Source: a bacterium
GTDB taxonomy: Archaea; Thermoproteota; Nitrososphaeria; Nitrososphaerales; CADDZS01
DNA: 19,668 bases
Direction of reading: 5' to 3'
Assembly (NCBI GenBank): GCA_027310845.1
Contig: DAIDAB010000001.1
Coordinates: 7,815 to 27,482 of the forward strand
Shown here piece after piece: positions 7,183 through 14,806 of this stretch; position 1 is the first letter of the stretch; each line of letters begins with the position of its first letter. The notes beneath the pieces were generated by a model. The model had not been told where the DNA came from. It did not search any database and saw only the letters and a program-made list of their open reading frames with translations. Position numbers and translations under genes: made by a program.

Positions 7183-8562
7183 ATGTGCGATGACTCTGAT
7201 GAAATAGGGATATCGTATGGAGGGGGCCTTGACGATCAAGATGGGGGCCACAATCACCACGACTCACTTGAGGAGACCGCGAATTACTTGTGTTCCATTA
7301 AGGGAGGGTGGAAGAGGCCTCAGGTCGGATTTGTCGGATATGGACATGTCTCGAAAGGAGACAGAGTTTTGATAGCCGCTACCTCTCTTCATGATAAAAA
7401 TGTGCTAGACGCAGTCTCAACAGCGCTCCGGAACAAAGGAGCGAAAACTGTGGATGTATTATTGATCGACTGGGGACAAGATAGAGAATTTCAATATGAA
7501 GACGAAGTGCGCTGGATAATCAGACGCGAGCACTGGCGCGAAAATCCCAGATGGTACGATTACCAGGAGAAAATCGTGGACTATGCCAAGGCCAGTGGTT
7601 ATGATTTCTTGATTCATGGTCGAGGAGGGCCGATTCCTGACGCCAGTTTCAAGTTTGAAGCAATTCCTTGGACTACAGCGCGTATGTTTACTGACAGATC
7701 AACTCTGTTTCCACCCAAACTCAATGAACTAATCAATTTGAAAACATGGAACATGATTTTCAAGCAGGGGCGTGGTGGAAAAGTAAGACTGACCGATCCA
7801 GAGGGCACGGATCTTGAGTACACACTTTTCGAAAGATATTTCGAATCTGAAAGGCGTGGATTCTCCGAGATCCCTTCTCTTGGTCACCTTCACGGGCATC
7901 CAACACCCCCAATCCTATTAGATGACAATACTTCCGGTGTCGTGGCCGGAACAACTAGTCACCTTTCAAGGCCCTTTCCAAGTCTGAAACTGGAACTTGC
8001 GGGAGACAGAGTCGTTTCGGTCAATGGTGGAGCAGGATACGGAAAGGCCTGGGGAGATCTTCTGGAAGAGACTTCTGATGTGAAATATCCGGAGTTCCCT
8101 GAGAAGGGACTTTTTTGGTTGTGGGAGACGGCAATTGGAACAAACCCGAAAATCAGGCGCCAGCCCGACGTGATGATGCTTCATAGCGGAGGCTTCGAAT
8201 GGGAGAGAATCAGATCTGGGATAATTCATATGGGCTTTGGCACAAGGTGGAGAGGAGAAAGCGAGAGGTGGGCCGCGGAGAAAGGGATACCGTACGGTCA
8301 CCTGCATGTGCACCTTCTCTTTCCAACTTACGAAATTACCAAGGAAGGCAAGACAATAACGGTGATAGAAGATGGACACTTGACTGCACTGGATGATCCT
8401 GAGGTAAAGGATCTAGCGCGCAAGTATGGAGACCCAGACGAAATACTTTCCGAAGACTGGAAAGCACCAATCCCTGGCATAAGCGCTCCGGGCGATTATC
8501 TCAAAGACTATGCACAGGACCCTTACAACTGGATAAAGAACAATGGACTACCTACAAGTTAG
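7183..8562 (+). CDS. M29 aminopeptidase / 2,5-dihydroxypyridine dioxygenase (NicX)-type metalloenzyme
   Basis: The 459-residue protein matches the fold shared by M29 aminopeptidases and the Fe(II) ring-cleaving dioxygenase NicX. Seen motifs are GDRVLIAATSLHDKNVLDAV (59-78), VRLTDPEGTDLEYTL (201-215), WETAIGTNP (314-322, usually ELGIGTNP), IIHMGFG (347-353) and GHLHVHLLFPTYEI (372-385), then IEDGHLT. In relatives the last block reads HLDG and supplies a His and an Asp metal ligand; here Asp is replaced by His375. The M29 motif with its first metal Glu (PGGE) is replaced by GHLHGHPTPP (234-243), arguing against a peptidase. It is about 100 residues longer than NicX, with a His/Asp/Gly-rich N-terminus. 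No signal peptide is visible. Neighbouring decarboxylase and Mo-hydroxylase genes favour oxidative ring cleavage, but this is inference. Confidence 0.6.
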   Translation: MCDDSDEIGISYGGGLDDQDGGHNHHDSLEETANYLCSIKGGWKRPQVGFVGYGHVSKGDRVLIAATSLHDKNVLDAVSTALRNKGAKTVDVLLIDWGQDREFQYEDEVRWIIRREHWRENPRWYDYQEKIVDYAKASGYDFLIHGRGGPIPDASFKFEAIPWTTARMFTDRSTLFPPKLNELINLKTWNMIFKQGRGGKVRLTDPEGTDLEYTLFERYFESERRGFSEIPSLGHLHGHPTPPILLDDNTSGVVAGTTSHLSRPFPSLKLELAGDRVVSVNGGAGYGKAWGDLLEETSDVKYPEFPEKGLFWLWETAIGTNPKIRRQPDVMMLHSGGFEWERIRSGIIHMGFGTRWRGESERWAAEKGIPYGHLHVHLLFPTYEITKEGKTITVIEDGHLTALDDPEVKDLARKYGDPDEILSEDWKAPIPGISAPGDYLKDYAQDPYNWIKNNGLPTS

Positions 8563-8581
8563 ACCTAACCTAGTAAGACTT

Positions 8582-8601
8582 GGAAAAATGAAAGCTTTTC
8601 C
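8582..8601 (+). terminator. Small hairpin after the M29/NicX-like gene
   Basis: GGAAAA and TTTTCC form a 6-bp inverted repeat with an 8-base loop, 20 bases after the stop codon. The T run forms the descending arm. It could contribute to termination, but there is no T tract after it. Confidence 0.2.
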
Positions 8602-8690
8602 CCGTGGTTGCATAACTGAATATTGTTTGTAGGAATCTTTTGTTCAATCTGATGTTGCTTAGCTCGTCCTAATCTGAGTGCTGAGAACAT

Positions 8691-8698
8691 ACTTAAGA
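8691..8698 (+). promoter_or_regulatory. TATA box for the decarboxylase-like gene
   Basis: ACTTAAGA is centred about 34 bases ahead of the ATG at 8728, giving a leader of only about 8 bases. There is no Shine-Dalgarno sequence, so near-leaderless translation is likely. Confidence 0.45.
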
Positions 8699-8727
8699 GG
8701 GCTTGGAATTTCTTCTGTCTGACCTGA

Positions 8728-9729
8728 ATGTCGAAGTTAAAGCTCACATTCGCCGGTGGAGATTATGATAAGATGCACGCACTGGCTGAGGGGTTGGTAA
8801 AACCCGAGGGAATCGATCTGAATTTTATTCCCTTGAACCAAGGAGCCGAAGTAAACTATCGAATGCTGCGGTATCGGGAATTCGACGCTTCAGAAATGTC
8901 GATGGGGTCTTACATCGCCTCACTTTTCGAGGAGGATCCTCCTTTCATCGCGATTCCTGTCTATCCCTTTAGGATCTTTCGGCACGCCTCTATTTTCGTA
9001 AATTCAAAAAGCAACATCAAAACACCGAAAGATCTCATTTCAAAAAAAATAGGAAATCCCAGATATCAGCAAACAGCCTGTGTCTGGATGCGGGGAATTT
9101 TGTCAGAAAGATACGGCGTCCCCATTTCATCTGTTACATATTTCCAGGGCGGGGAGGAAGAGCCTGGACGTTGGGAAGGCCTTCCGCTAGACCTATCCAA
9201 GAAGGGCATCAAGTTGGAGACCGTAGACAAGAGCCTTTCTAGCATGCTAGAAAGCGGGGAAATTGATGCTTTGTACAGCTCTCGAATACCATCGCCGATG
9301 CTTGAAGGCTCCAAGAATATCCAACGACTGTTCCCTGATTTCGTAAACGAAGAAAAGGAGTACTTCAAAGAGACGGGTGTCTATCCAATCATGCATACAA
9401 TCGTGATCAAGAAAGAAATTTACAGAGAGAATCCATGGATTGCACAGTCATTGTTCAAGGCATTTGTAAAATCAAAAGAGATAGCGTACGACGAGTTCTA
9501 TTCGGTGAAAGGACTTCCGGCTGTAAAGTTCATCTTGCCCTGGCTTGGGCAATACTTGCAGGAGATTAGGGATCTCATGGGATGGGATTTCGCTCCCTAT
9601 GGTGTAGAGCCGAATCGAAAGACGCTCGAGACCTTTCTTCGATATTGCTACGAGCAAGGAGTCGCGCAGAGGTTGCTCAAGCCTGAGGAGATCTTCGCAT
9701 GTGAATCGGTGGAACAATTCAAAGTCTAA
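8728..9729 (+). CDS. 4,5-dihydroxyphthalate decarboxylase (Pht5)-like protein
   Basis: The 333-residue protein has the usual family length. Matching motifs are GDYDKMHALAEGLVKPEGIDL (11-31), REFDASEMSMGSYI (50-63), FIAIPVYPFRIFRHASIFVN (73-92), KKIGNPRYQQTACVWMRGIL (106-125) and FQGGEEEPGRW (139-149). Characterised Pht5 removes one carboxylate from 4,5-dihydroxyphthalate to give protocatechuate. The fold is that of a type II periplasmic binding protein, but there is no signal peptide, lipobox or membrane anchor here, so a cytoplasmic enzyme is more likely than a transport protein. Many archaeal and bacterial relatives are uncharacterised, so the exact acid is unknown. It stands between the NicX-like gene and the Mo-hydroxylase genes with its own promoter. 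It may decarboxylate the hydroxylated ring before cleavage. Confidence 0.75.
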   Translation: MSKLKLTFAGGDYDKMHALAEGLVKPEGIDLNFIPLNQGAEVNYRMLRYREFDASEMSMGSYIASLFEEDPPFIAIPVYPFRIFRHASIFVNSKSNIKTPKDLISKKIGNPRYQQTACVWMRGILSERYGVPISSVTYFQGGEEEPGRWEGLPLDLSKKGIKLETVDKSLSSMLESGEIDALYSSRIPSPMLEGSKNIQRLFPDFVNEEKEYFKETGVYPIMHTIVIKKEIYRENPWIAQSLFKAFVKSKEIAYDEFYSVKGLPAVKFILPWLGQYLQEIRDLMGWDFAPYGVEPNRKTLETFLRYCYEQGVAQRLLKPEEIFACESVEQFKV

Positions 9730-9807
9730 ACGTCGATCATAGTCTCAGATCATGGATAAGACCATTAGCCAAGCTCGCTTCATTTAGCAAATGCTGAACC
9801 TTTGAGA

Positions 9808-9819
9808 AAGATACAAATC
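9808..9819 (+). promoter_or_regulatory. Possible TATA box for the molybdenum hydroxylase operon
   Basis: AAGATACAAATC is the most TATA-like stretch in the 126-base gap, about 43 bases before the TTG at 9856. Spacing is longer than at nearby promoters, so the assignment is weak. Confidence 0.25.
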
Positions 9820-9855
9820 ATCGAGATCAAATGAAGAAAAGGCGCAGTCCACAAG

Positions 9856-10338
9856 TTGACCAAACATTTAGTTCATTTGAAAGTCAATGGTGAATTAAAA
9901 GAAGGTTACGCTGAGCCACGAACGCTTTTAGTTTACTTTCTGAGGCGAGAGTTGGGATTACGCAGTCCGCATGTTGGTTGTGATACGACGAGTTGTGGAG
10001 CTTGCACCGTGCTAATGGACGGTCTTCCAGTGAAATCATGCACGGTCTTTGCCGTGCAAGCCGATGGTTCCGAAATAACCACGACTGAAGGACTGTCCAA
10101 GAACGGCAAACTTCATCCTCTCCAAGAGGCTTTTTGGGAATCACATGCATTGCAATGTGGGTACTGCACACCTGGGTTTTTGATGGCATCCCTTGCAATT
10201 CTTAATCGGAATGCTTCTCCAACAGAGGAAGAAATTCGAAGGAATCTGTCTGGGAATCTCTGCATGTGCACAGGTTACCTGAACATAATCAAAGCTGTGA
10301 AATTGGCTTCGGAGAAAATGGCCAAGGTGCGAAATTAG
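9856..10338 (+). CDS. Molybdenum hydroxylase small subunit, two [2Fe-2S] clusters
   Basis: This 160-residue xanthine-dehydrogenase/CO-dehydrogenase small-subunit protein passes electrons from the Mo centre to FAD. The plant-ferredoxin-type cluster is bound by Cys42, Cys47, Cys50 (CDTTSCGAC) and Cys62. The second cluster, in the four-helix domain, uses Cys101 and Cys104 (CGYCTPG) and Cys136 and Cys138. The last motif reads LCMCTGY, where most relatives have LCRCTGY. All eight ligands are present. The TTG start gives the normal beginning (MTKHLVHLKVNGELKE); an ATG at 9831 is out of frame. The large subunit starts two bases after the stop, so the two form an operon. Comparable small subunits serve nicotinate, isoquinoline, xanthine and CO enzymes. 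Confidence 0.93.
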   Translation: MTKHLVHLKVNGELKEGYAEPRTLLVYFLRRELGLRSPHVGCDTTSCGACTVLMDGLPVKSCTVFAVQADGSEITTTEGLSKNGKLHPLQEAFWESHALQCGYCTPGFLMASLAILNRNASPTEEEIRRNLSGNLCMCTGYLNIIKAVKLASEKMAKVRN

Positions 10339-10340
10339 TG

Positions 10341-12806
10341 ATGTCAAACAAATTAGAGCATAACAACATTCCATTGGACAGTGTGTCAGCATCATGGAAA
10401 TGGATGGGGAAACCGCTAAAGCGCTTCGAGGACAGGCGATTGCTTCTTGGAGATACGGCATTCGTAGACGATCTTGATATCCCAGATCTGCTATATGTCG
10501 CTATACTTCGCAGTCCTTATGCTCACGCGAAATTATTGAAAGTTGATCTCTCTGGGGCACTCAAGGTTCCCGGAGTGGTGACTGCAATAGACGGAGATAC
10601 GGCCAAAGCAGTGACGAAAACCATTCCTTCGTATGCCGTAGCAACATTAAAGCCGGAGGAGTACTGCCTTGCGACTAAGAAAGTGCGCTATGTAGGGGAA
10701 GCTGTTGCAGCCGTTGTTGCAACCGACCCAGCAGTAGCAGAGGATGCCATAGAGGAAATCAAAGTTCAGTATGAACCTCTTCTAGCAGTGATTGATGCAG
10801 AAAAAGCTGTCAATTCAAAATCAAACTTCGTGTACGATTCCTTCGGAACCAATGCGGTCGGTCATAATCACGCTCTCTGGGGAAATGTCGATGAGGCTTT
10901 TCGATCTGCGGACCAGACGCTCAAAGAGAGAATTAGTGTCCAGCGTTTCAGCTCGACCCCTCTTGAACCACTCGCTGTAATCGCAAAGTTCGATCGATTT
11001 ACGCAAGAGCTTACTTTGTGGTGCAACGCTCAGATGACTGGGCATGTTATGATGGGTCTCTCGGAGATGCTTGGCATGCCCACCAACAAGATTCGCCTTA
11101 TTGTGCAAGACATTGGAGGCGGCTTTGGCATCAAGACGAGGCCATGGAGACCATTGGCTATAGCAAGCTTGCTCGCAATGAGGACAAACGGCAAGCCAGT
11201 CAAATACATTGAAGACCGCAGAGAACACATGATGGCCGCAGGGATGACAGCTGGAGGCATCTTTGATGTCGAAGTTGCTTTCAAGAATGATGGGAAAATT
11301 CTCGGCTTTAGATTGCACGAAATAAACAATGATGGCGCATCTCTTCAATATGCGGGGACTTATTCTTCGATGCGGGCGACTCTAATAAACGGAAGTTATG
11401 ACATCAGGAACATAGAATGGGATTCGTACACCACGCTCACAAATGAATGCCCCTCAATGCCTAACAGAGGCGTCGGGAAACCCGGAATGGTGTACATCGT
11501 GGAGCGAATGATTGAATTTGTAGCCCAGCGTCTCAAAATGGATCCAGCAGAGATTAGACGGAGGAACTTTATTCCTGCAAACAAATTTCCATACGCCACC
11601 CCCAGTGGAAGAGTGTATGATTCTGGGAATTATCCCGCTCTTCTCAGGAAAGCTCTTGAAATTGTGGAATATGATAAATTAAGGGAAAAGCAAGCAGAAC
11701 TCAGGAAGAATGGAAAGTATATCGGAATTGGACTTGCAACATATGTTCATGGAGCTTCTGCTCACAGTCGCGAAATCGAGGGCATCAGCATTAAGATCGA
11801 TGCAAAAGGAAACATTGTTGCAAACTCTGGCTCTCCCGACATGGGCACCGGGCACACAACTACAATCTCGCAGATAATTGCAGAAGAGCTTGGAGTGAAC
11901 CCTGAAAGCATTACTGTTGACCATTTTGACTCGAATTTTAGTCCGTGGACGCCCTATTCTGGCACTCACGCAAACAAATTCTCTGGACCAGACGTAGAGG
12001 TGACTCTACAGGCTGCGAAAAAACTGAGAGCGAAAGTGGTTGCTATAGGCGCGAATTTGCTCGAAGCAAACCCCATTGACATTGAACTTGAAGATGGGAA
12101 GATCTTTGTCAAGGGTTCCAGGGAGCGTTACAAGACGCTTGCAGAGATCGCAAGGGCTTCGTATCAGAATCCAAAGCTCCTTCCCGAAGGAGTTGAGCCG
12201 GGCCTTGAGGAAACTGCAATCGGGAACACTCCTCTGGCCACGGGAGCTTTCATGACGGATGCAAAATATGAGGTGGGGTCAATGCACCAACTGGTGACCG
12301 GGCCAGGCTCGCCAACAAGTTTCATGACCTACCCAAGCAGCGCACATGTCGCCGTTGTCGAAGTGGATATGGAGACAGGGGAGTTGAAGATTTTGAATTA
12401 TGTAATAGTTCATGACTGTGGAAGGATAATCAATCCTCTCATAGTGCAGGGGCAAGTCCAAGGCAATGCAGTTCATGGAATCGGCGTCGCTTTGCTTGAG
12501 CAGTTTGTTTATGATGAGGACGGTCAGCTCTTGACCTCGTCGTTTGTGGACTATCTAAAGCCGACAACTTGCGAGGTGCCGAACATAATTGACGATCATG
12601 TGGTTACTCCATCTCCTCGCTCTTCAATTGGCATCAAAGGGGTTGGAGAAGGAGAATCTCTTGGGCCGCTGGCTTCACTTGCAAACGCTGTAGAAGATGC
12701 GATTGCGCCTCTAGGAGGAGATTTTAGGATACATAGCCTGCCAATCACGCCAGAGAAAATTTACGAACTTGTGAAACGCGCGCAAAAGCAAAGAAATAGA
12801 ACCTAG
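10341..12806 (+). CDS. Xanthine dehydrogenase-family molybdopterin-binding (large) subunit
   Basis: The catalytic Mo subunit hydroxylates an aromatic C-H or an aldehyde with water as oxygen source. From the ATG at 10341 it has 821 residues; a longer frame from 10266 would overlap the small-subunit gene by 73 bases and adds unrelated sequence. Seen are the aldehyde oxidase a/b hammerhead start (PLKRFEDRRLLLGDTAFVDD), molybdopterin-binding GGGFGIK (259-265), NRGVGKPG (375-382), a later GSPDMGTGHTTTISQ loop and GVGEGES with the predicted catalytic Glu770. The CoxL signature AYXCSFR is absent; the equivalent place reads PNRGVGKPG. It is therefore not a form I CO dehydrogenase. Substrate is open; a purine, nicotinate-like ring or aldehyde is possible. 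The FAD subunit is nearby on the other strand. Confidence 0.92.
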   Translation: MSNKLEHNNIPLDSVSASWKWMGKPLKRFEDRRLLLGDTAFVDDLDIPDLLYVAILRSPYAHAKLLKVDLSGALKVPGVVTAIDGDTAKAVTKTIPSYAVATLKPEEYCLATKKVRYVGEAVAAVVATDPAVAEDAIEEIKVQYEPLLAVIDAEKAVNSKSNFVYDSFGTNAVGHNHALWGNVDEAFRSADQTLKERISVQRFSSTPLEPLAVIAKFDRFTQELTLWCNAQMTGHVMMGLSEMLGMPTNKIRLIVQDIGGGFGIKTRPWRPLAIASLLAMRTNGKPVKYIEDRREHMMAAGMTAGGIFDVEVAFKNDGKILGFRLHEINNDGASLQYAGTYSSMRATLINGSYDIRNIEWDSYTTLTNECPSMPNRGVGKPGMVYIVERMIEFVAQRLKMDPAEIRRRNFIPANKFPYATPSGRVYDSGNYPALLRKALEIVEYDKLREKQAELRKNGKYIGIGLATYVHGASAHSREIEGISIKIDAKGNIVANSGSPDMGTGHTTTISQIIAEELGVNPESITVDHFDSNFSPWTPYSGTHANKFSGPDVEVTLQAAKKLRAKVVAIGANLLEANPIDIELEDGKIFVKGSRERYKTLAEIARASYQNPKLLPEGVEPGLEETAIGNTPLATGAFMTDAKYEVGSMHQLVTGPGSPTSFMTYPSSAHVAVVEVDMETGELKILNYVIVHDCGRIINPLIVQGQVQGNAVHGIGVALLEQFVYDEDGQLLTSSFVDYLKPTTCEVPNIIDDHVVTPSPRSSIGIKGVGEGESLGPLASLANAVEDAIAPLGGDFRIHSLPITPEKIYELVKRAQKQRNRT

Positions 12807-12859
12807 ACACCATGGTTATGCTTCCTCTAGAGCTAATGGCTCGTCATGCAGCGCAGTAG

Positions 12860-12879
12860 GCTCTATCTTGATTTAGAGC
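12860..12879. terminator. Hairpin between convergent molybdenum hydroxylase genes
   Basis: GCTCTA and TAGAGC form a 6-bp inverted repeat around an 8-base loop, in the 171-base gap between the two converging transcripts. It could slow polymerase from both sides. No T tract follows, so the call is weak. Confidence 0.2.
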
Positions 12880-12977
12880 ATAATGCCACGCCGTCTCACC
12901 TTAACGTCCACAAATAAGGCTATTAGCATTACCCAGATCGATTGCAGGGCGTGCATCAATTTCGACGTTGCGCGTTG

Positions 12978-13862
12978 CTATTTCTTGTTCGAATTCGCTC
13001 TTTCCAATGCCGTATGTAGTGCACGTTGCGCGAAGACCTTGACCATGTCTCGCTTGTATTCAGCAGAGCCGCTCAGGTCAGATGTTGGACTGGATACTTC
13101 TTTGCATTTCTCTGCGGCGCGTTCAATTGCATCTTTCGTGATCACTTTACCAATGAGTAGTTTCTCAGCTTCCTGAACCTTGATCGGAGTGGAGCTGACT
13201 GCGCCCAGGCCGATCCCCACATACTTGCATTTGTCCTGATTATCCAGTGTGAGTTGAGCAGCTGCCGAAACTATGGCAAAGTCCCCAGCGCGTCGTTCAA
13301 ACTTTTGGAATGATCCACCGCTTTTAGTTCCTGGAATGCGAAACTTCACTTCAGTCAAAATCTCTCCGACCCGAAGAGCAGTTGTGAAAACGTCGGTGTA
13401 GAATTTGCTCGCCTTTATCGTTCGTTGTTTGCTCGGACCTCTTATTGTGAATTCTGCATCTAGAGCAAGCATGGCGACAGGCAGGTCATTTGCCGGATCC
13501 CCATGCGATAGGTTTCCACCAACAGTCCCACGGCTTCGCACCTGAGCATCACCAATGCCTCGAACAGTTTCCGCAAGAATGGGACATGACCTCTTTATGG
13601 CATCAGAATATTCGATCTCGTGGTAGCGTGTCAGTGCTCCTATTCTCAGTGTGTTTCCTGCCTTTTTCACATAGTCTAGTCCATTGATGCGATTAATGTC
13701 CACAACGTACTTCGGAGAAGCTAATCTCAGTTTCATCAAAGGTATCAAGCTGTAGCCTCCTGCGAGCACCTTAGAATCACTCTTGTGCTTCTTGAGGAGC
13801 AAAGAAGCTTCATGTAGTGTCTTTGGTGCGAAATATTCGAATTCTCTTGGGTGCAAAAGCAA
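12978..13862 (-). CDS. Molybdenum hydroxylase FAD-binding (medium) subunit
   Basis: The 294-residue protein of the CoxM/XDH FAD type receives electrons from the Fe-S clusters and passes them to an acceptor. The two FAD pyrophosphate motifs are clear: LAGGYSLIPLMKLRL (33-47, with Tyr where Gln is more usual) and TVGGNLSHGDPANDLP (113-128). The C-terminal CO dehydrogenase flavoprotein domain continues from about 180. The length is normal. The start is TTG at 13862, placed by a TATA-like element 26 bases upstream and by the family beginning (FEYFAPKTLHEA). Unlike most clusters, it is not in the same operon as the small and large subunits: it converges on them, 171 bases away, with its own promoter shared divergently with the aldolase-family gene. 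Confidence 0.93.
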   Translation of the reverse strand: MLLHPREFEYFAPKTLHEASLLLKKHKSDSKVLAGGYSLIPLMKLRLASPKYVVDINRINGLDYVKKAGNTLRIGALTRYHEIEYSDAIKRSCPILAETVRGIGDAQVRSRGTVGGNLSHGDPANDLPVAMLALDAEFTIRGPSKQRTIKASKFYTDVFTTALRVGEILTEVKFRIPGTKSGGSFQKFERRAGDFAIVSAAAQLTLDNQDKCKYVGIGLGAVSSTPIKVQEAEKLLIGKVITKDAIERAAEKCKEVSSPTSDLSGSAEYKRDMVKVFAQRALHTALERANSNKK

Positions 13863-13883
13863 ATGCTGGTTGTTTCAATATGT

Positions 13884-13893
13884 GATAAAAAAC
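13884..13893 (-). promoter_or_regulatory. TATA box for the FAD subunit gene
   Basis: On the minus strand GTTTTTTATC is centred about 26 bases before the TTG at 13862, predicting a leaderless transcript. Confidence 0.45.
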
Positions 13894-13942
13894 TTGTGCC
13901 AGACAAATTAACATGTCCAGAGTGAAAAGTTGATATTGGAAA

Positions 13943-13952
13943 GCCTTAAAGT
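13943..13952 (+). promoter_or_regulatory. TATA box for the aldolase-family gene
   Basis: GCCTTAAAGT is preceded by a BRE-like GGAAA and centred about 28 bases before the GTG at 13976. This predicts a leaderless GTG start and fixes the start codon. Confidence 0.5.
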
Positions 13953-13975
13953 GATTTTTCAATCGAATCAAGACC

Positions 13976-14758
13976 GTGTCCGCTCAGGATAGTACCCTCA
14001 CGAAGCTCAAAGAACGGCTGGCAATGGCTAATCGGGTAACAGGCTGCTGGTACAACACACTTGGTATAGGCAACATTCTGATGACTTTCGGTCACGTCAG
14101 CGAGCGACTGAAAGATAGCGATCGATTTCTTGTGAAGGGGAGACCGTCGGTCAATGATCTACTGATCAAGACCAAGGTTCACGACATAGTAACCGTGAAC
14201 CTTGAAGCAGTCAAGATTGATGGTTCTCCTGATGTCTCAATTCCGGGAGAGACAAAGCTCCACAGTTTCATTTATAAGAATAGGGATGATGTGAATGCCA
14301 TCTGTCACGCACATCCTCATTTTTCCGTCCTAACTAGCATCCTGGATTTGGAACTAAAGCCGATTTGTAATGAGGGCATTGATCTTTTCCCAGTTCCAGT
14401 ATTTCGCAATAATGCCTTAATTTCTACAGATGAACTTGGGACGGCGCTTGCGGACAAGTTAGGAAAGGCAAACGCATGTTTGCTTAGAGGTCACGGCGCA
14501 GTGACACTCGCAGACTCCTGTGAAGTAGCAGTCATCAGAATGATGCAACTCGAGGAACAGGCAAGATTGAATCTTTATGCATTCATGGCCAAAGGGCCAG
14601 AATACGAGGGGATTCCAGTGGATCAGGCAAATGAATACATGCAGGCGGCTACTACAAGCTTGCGCCGTTCAGGACTCTCGGAAGAGAGGATTAGGAACCA
14701 AATAAGCGGACTAAATCTTTGGACTTATCTTGCCGAACAGGTCGCCCAGGATGTCTAG
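13976..14758 (+). CDS. Class II aldolase/adducin-family protein, possible aromatic acid decarboxylase
   Basis: This 260-residue zinc-dependent cytosolic protein belongs to the fuculose-phosphate aldolase superfamily. The family motifs are complete: PGETKLHSFIY (90-100) with acid/base candidate Glu92, the zinc ligands His111 and His113 in ICHAHPHFSVL, and His173 in LLRGHGAV. Members include sugar-phosphate aldolases, 3-hydroxy-2-methylpyridine-4,5-dicarboxylate decarboxylase and dihydroxyphthalate decarboxylases. No kinase or sugar gene is nearby, while a Pht5-like protein and a Mo hydroxylase are, so decarboxylation or a retro-aldol step on a ring-derived acid fits better than sugar metabolism. 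That role is inference. The GTG start agrees with the TATA box 28 bases upstream. The gene is divergent from the FAD subunit. Confidence 0.85.
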   Translation: MSAQDSTLTKLKERLAMANRVTGCWYNTLGIGNILMTFGHVSERLKDSDRFLVKGRPSVNDLLIKTKVHDIVTVNLEAVKIDGSPDVSIPGETKLHSFIYKNRDDVNAICHAHPHFSVLTSILDLELKPICNEGIDLFPVPVFRNNALISTDELGTALADKLGKANACLLRGHGAVTLADSCEVAVIRMMQLEEQARLNLYAFMAKGPEYEGIPVDQANEYMQAATTSLRRSGLSEERIRNQISGLNLWTYLAEQVAQDV

Positions 14759-14806
14759 ATTGCATTAATTCCTGATGGTGAGGGCAAAAGTTGCCGAGAA
14801 TTTGTA

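Noticed and set aside
7183..8562. Ordinary M29 leucyl aminopeptidase
   Set aside because: The overall motif order is similar, but the PGGE motif and the Asp of HLD are missing, and the neighbours are ring-degradation families, not peptide genes.
8728..9729. Solute-binding protein of an ABC transporter
   Set aside because: The fold family is related, but there is no signal peptide, lipobox or anchor, and the motifs agree with Pht5-type decarboxylases.
10266..10340. Upstream extension of the large Mo subunit from an ATG at 10266
   Set aside because: It lies inside the small-subunit gene in another frame, and its residues do not resemble the family N-terminus; the ATG at 10341 fits.
9856..13862. 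Aerobic CO dehydrogenase (coxSLM)
   Set aside because: The subunit families match, but the large subunit lacks the AYXCSFR active-site loop and the FAD subunit is not in the operon.
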